Positions 4,742-6,519 of a stretch of 6,519 nucleotides of DNA are shown one piece after another; position 1 is the first letter of the stretch; each line of letters begins with the position of its first letter. The notes beneath the pieces are model-generated. The model searched no databases, was not told where the DNA came from, and saw only the letters and a list, made by a program, of their open reading frames with translations. Made by a program: the position numbers and the translations under genes. Source of the stretch: Chlamydiota bacterium (GTDB taxonomy: Bacteria; Chlamydiota; Chlamydiia; Chlamydiales; JAJFMK01); the NCBI GenBank assembly GCA_021772215.1, contig JAJFMK010000218.1, positions 1 to 6,519 of the forward strand. The letters are read 5' to 3'.

Positions 4742-5830
4742 AAGATTCTGTTTTCTATATCGTTTCTCCTTTTTTGTTCTCTTCAGGCTCTCGAGTGGGC
4801 GCCGATCCCTCTTGATGAGCCGGGACATGAGTGGATGGAGCGGGCGGCAGAGGAGGAGTTTTACTCTTTTCGAAAAACAGGGATTAGTTCGGGGCTGTTG
4901 GAGAGAACCTGGGACTGTTGCCAAAGATCGGGAGTGAAGTTTGATCGATTTAGGGTGATCAATTCTGAGGTCTATGGTCCCGAGGGTAAAATGCGACGCC
5001 TTTTAGAGGCTATTGTTCGTCACTATCCACTTCCAGATATTGATTTTATCTATTGCCGAGGCGATGCTTTATTCTCATATATCTCCAAGAGAAGTCTCAA
5101 TTTTGAGCACGCTCCGATTCTAGTAAGTGCAAAAAAGAAAGAAGCTGACAGAGAGATCCTCTTTGCTGATTGGTATTATGATATTGACAATTTGAAAGCG
5201 ACAACAAAAGATTGGAACGTATGCATTGAGCTGCTGCAGAGCGAGGGTCATCGCTGGCCCTGGTCTGAGAAGATAGATAAGGTTGTTTGGCGAGGTAACG
5301 CTTCCGATGGAAAGTATAGTGGAACAGAACTACAAAGCTATCCCAGAGGAGCGATTGTTTATCATTCAAAGCGTTATCCCGATCTCGTTGACGCAGGATT
5401 TGTCTTGTGGAAATCGAAAGATCCGAAGAAATTCCAAGGGCTTTTGGCTGATTCGATGTCTATTATTGAGCAAACTCAATTTAAGTATCAGATCATTGTT
5501 GATGGGAAGACCTGCACCTATCCTGGAACGCAGTGGCGGCTCTACAGTGGCTGTTTGAGTTTTATGCAAAAATCGGACAATGAGATGTGGTTTTTTCGAG
5601 AGCTTGTTCCTTACGAACATTATGTTCCTGTCGAAAATAATATGTCAGATCTTACAGCCAAGATTTGGTGGGCCAGGGAAAATGACGACAGAGCAGAAGA
5701 GATTGCCTTGAATGCACAGGATTTTGCGAAGACACACCTAATGCCTCAGCATATTCTTCTCTACTGCTACCGTATTCTTTTAAAGTATGCTTCTCTGCAG
5801 CGCTTTCAACCTAAAGGGAGCAGACGGTAG
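4721..5830 (+). CDS. GT90 (CAP10-type) glycosyltransferase, copy 2, with signal peptide
   Basis: This is 369 aa from the ATG at 4721. That start gives MSFVSPSK and then a hydrophobic stretch ILFSISFLLFCSLQA, a good signal peptide. The frame is open back to an ATG at 4550 directly after the stop of copy 1, but that start would bury the signal peptide 57 residues in. It aligns with copy 1 over its whole length at a constant offset of four residues: HYPLPDIDFIY, LFADWYYD, WRGN (190-193), KYQIIVDG (255-262), TQWRLYSG, RELVPYEHYVPV, and the C-terminal helices ending SLQRFQP. All family motifs are intact in both, so both may be active, perhaps on different acceptors. The last 25 nt overlap the convergent GNAT gene. 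Role and caveats are as for copy 1. Confidence 0.87.
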   Translation: MSFVSPSKILFSISFLLFCSLQALEWAPIPLDEPGHEWMERAAEEEFYSFRKTGISSGLLERTWDCCQRSGVKFDRFRVINSEVYGPEGKMRRLLEAIVRHYPLPDIDFIYCRGDALFSYISKRSLNFEHAPILVSAKKKEADREILFADWYYDIDNLKATTKDWNVCIELLQSEGHRWPWSEKIDKVVWRGNASDGKYSGTELQSYPRGAIVYHSKRYPDLVDAGFVLWKSKDPKKFQGLLADSMSIIEQTQFKYQIIVDGKTCTYPGTQWRLYSGCLSFMQKSDNEMWFFRELVPYEHYVPVENNMSDLTAKIWWARENDDRAEEIALNAQDFAKTHLMPQHILLYCYRILLKYASLQRFQPKGSRR

Positions 5831-6318
5831 GCGACGAGGGGGAGCTCGCTCTCATGAATGGTATAGGAGCGTTTGATGTTGATTAGCTCGCCACCCAAAG
5901 CTTCGTAGAAGTGGCGGTGGGGATTGCCCTCGGCAACCCAGACAACAACTGGGCTGAGCTTGCTCTTTTCAAGCCACCTCATCATCTTATCGCATAGCTG
6001 CTTTCCAACTCCTTGACCTCTGTAGGTTTCATCTACGTAAACGGCGTAGATCTCACCAGGGTTATCCGTCAAAGTATTGCGGGTCTCTCCACCGGAGACA
6101 AAGCCAATCACTGTTTCACCCTTCGTGGCAACAATCACTTTCTCATCGCCGTTGGTAAGCATATCTTTCCAACGGGCTGTGCGCCTATTTTGATCTAAGC
6201 TTTCGATATAGGCGTCAGGAACTAACCCTCTATAGGTGGTTCGCCACCCGTTGAGGTGTATCTGGGCAATCGCCTGCGCATCATCAACTGTTGCAGTTCT
6301 TAGGGTTAGATCAGTCAT
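5806..6318 (-). CDS. GNAT-family N-acetyltransferase
   Basis: A 170-aa protein of the usual GNAT length. It opens with LTLRTATVDDAQAIAQIH, the typical beta1-alpha1 start, and has GFVSGGETR (72-80) as the central strand. Motif A is at ~90-106: IYAVYVDETYRGQGVGKQL, with the acetyl-CoA pyrophosphate loop R100-G-Q-G-V-G105. Motif B includes VVWVAEGNPHRHFYEALGGE (125-144). GNAT enzymes move an acetyl group from acetyl-CoA to an amine; the acceptor cannot be predicted here, and small-molecule or aminoglycoside-like and protein N-acetylation are both possible. AGAGGG lies about 6 nt before the ATG and supports this start. It overlaps the GT90 copy 2 gene tail to tail by 25 nt and is divergent from the hydrolase with 60 nt between the starts. 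Confidence 0.9.
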   Translation of the reverse strand: MTDLTLRTATVDDAQAIAQIHLNGWRTTYRGLVPDAYIESLDQNRRTARWKDMLTNGDEKVIVATKGETVIGFVSGGETRNTLTDNPGEIYAVYVDETYRGQGVGKQLCDKMMRWLEKSKLSPVVVWVAEGNPHRHFYEALGGELINIKRSYTIHESELPLVAYRLLPLG

Positions 6319-6370
6319 GGTTTACCCTCTATTTATCACTATTGGCAATAAATGTCTTGAATTTGCTAAT

Positions 6371-6376
6371 AGGAGG
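6371..6376 (+). promoter_or_regulatory. strong but unusually close ribosome binding site
   Basis: A perfect AGGAGG (6371-6376) ends only two bases before the ATG at 6379, closer than the usual 5-9 nt. The next in-frame ATG codons (6448 and 6472) fall inside the conserved strand-and-loop region, so 6379 remains the best start. Confidence 0.5.
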
Positions 6377-6378
6377 GT

Positions 6379-6519
6379 ATGCCACATATCAAAACAGCTT
6401 CAGGTCAGTACTATTACGAAGAAGAGGGGGAGGGTGATCCCCTTCTAATGGTGCCAGGTTTTTGCTGCGATATGCAGATCTTTACTCTGGTCAGAAAGGC
6501 TTTGTCTAAGCGCTACCGA
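6379..6519 (+). CDS. alpha/beta-hydrolase fold protein (N-terminal part only)
   Basis: 47 codons are visible before the window ends. The pattern is that of an alpha/beta hydrolase N-terminus: a short strand (IKTASGQYYYEEEGEGDP), then PLLMVPGF (22-29). There the hydrophobic strand leads into the oxyanion-loop position, usually HG or PG, and then CCDMQIFTLVRKALSKRYR, the first helix, corresponding to the W...L...Y pattern of the family. The nucleophile Ser, the acid and the His are outside the window, so the substrate (ester, lactone, haloalkane and others) is unknown. It diverges from the GNAT gene across a 60-nt gap. Confidence 0.7.
   Translation, partial: MPHIKTASGQYYYEEEGEGDPLLMVPGFCCDMQIFTLVRKALSKRYR

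Noticed and set aside
6342..6370. TTGGCA-17-GCTAAT promoter for the alpha/beta-hydrolase
   Set aside because: Transcription would start at about the ATG, leaving out the strong AGGAGG site, and the -10 match is poor.

Overview
The window reads as ordinary bacterial chromosome of moderate G+C with compact genes on both strands. The best guess for the host is an environmental (amoeba-associated) member of the Chlamydiota. This rests on soft evidence: signal-peptide-bearing GT90/CAP10 glycosyltransferases, a pair of small two-hydrophobic-block proteins like chlamydial inclusion-membrane proteins, and tRNAs of which one encodes its CCA and one does not. No ribosomal or other marker gene confirms it.

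Layout. Positions 1-217 (-) hold the start of a TtcA-like PP-loop ATPase, divergent from a 119-aa SEC-C zinc-motif protein (279-638, +). A clear sigma-70-type promoter (639-667) then drives tRNA-Thr(TGT) and tRNA-Tyr(GTA). Positions 848-1083 carry no gene. They hold two diverged tandem copies of a ~100-bp structured repeat, and the first copy forms a very long hairpin whose outer strand is the 3' end of tRNA-Tyr. A Nudix-like protein with an unusual signal-like N-terminus follows (1084-1626, +). It converges on a translationally coupled pair of paralogous small membrane proteins (2173-2604 and 1704-2171, -).

Positions 2762-5830 (+) look like an envelope or glycan cluster: an L,D-transpeptidase (YkuD)-family protein, then two tandem paralogous GT90 glycosyltransferases with signal peptides. 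Between the two GT90 genes lies a ~184-bp segment with imperfect terminal inverted repeats, like a small non-autonomous element. Its right end supplies the start codon and first residues of the second GT90. A GNAT acetyltransferase (5806-6318, -) overlaps the end of that gene tail to tail and diverges from an alpha/beta-hydrolase that runs off the window (6379-6519, +).

The most unusual items are the tRNA-Tyr-overlapping long hairpin with its tandem derivative, and the inverted-repeat segment between the GT90 paralogs. I see no CRISPR array, complete insertion sequence, prophage or defence system. No database search was possible, so family assignments come from recognised motifs.
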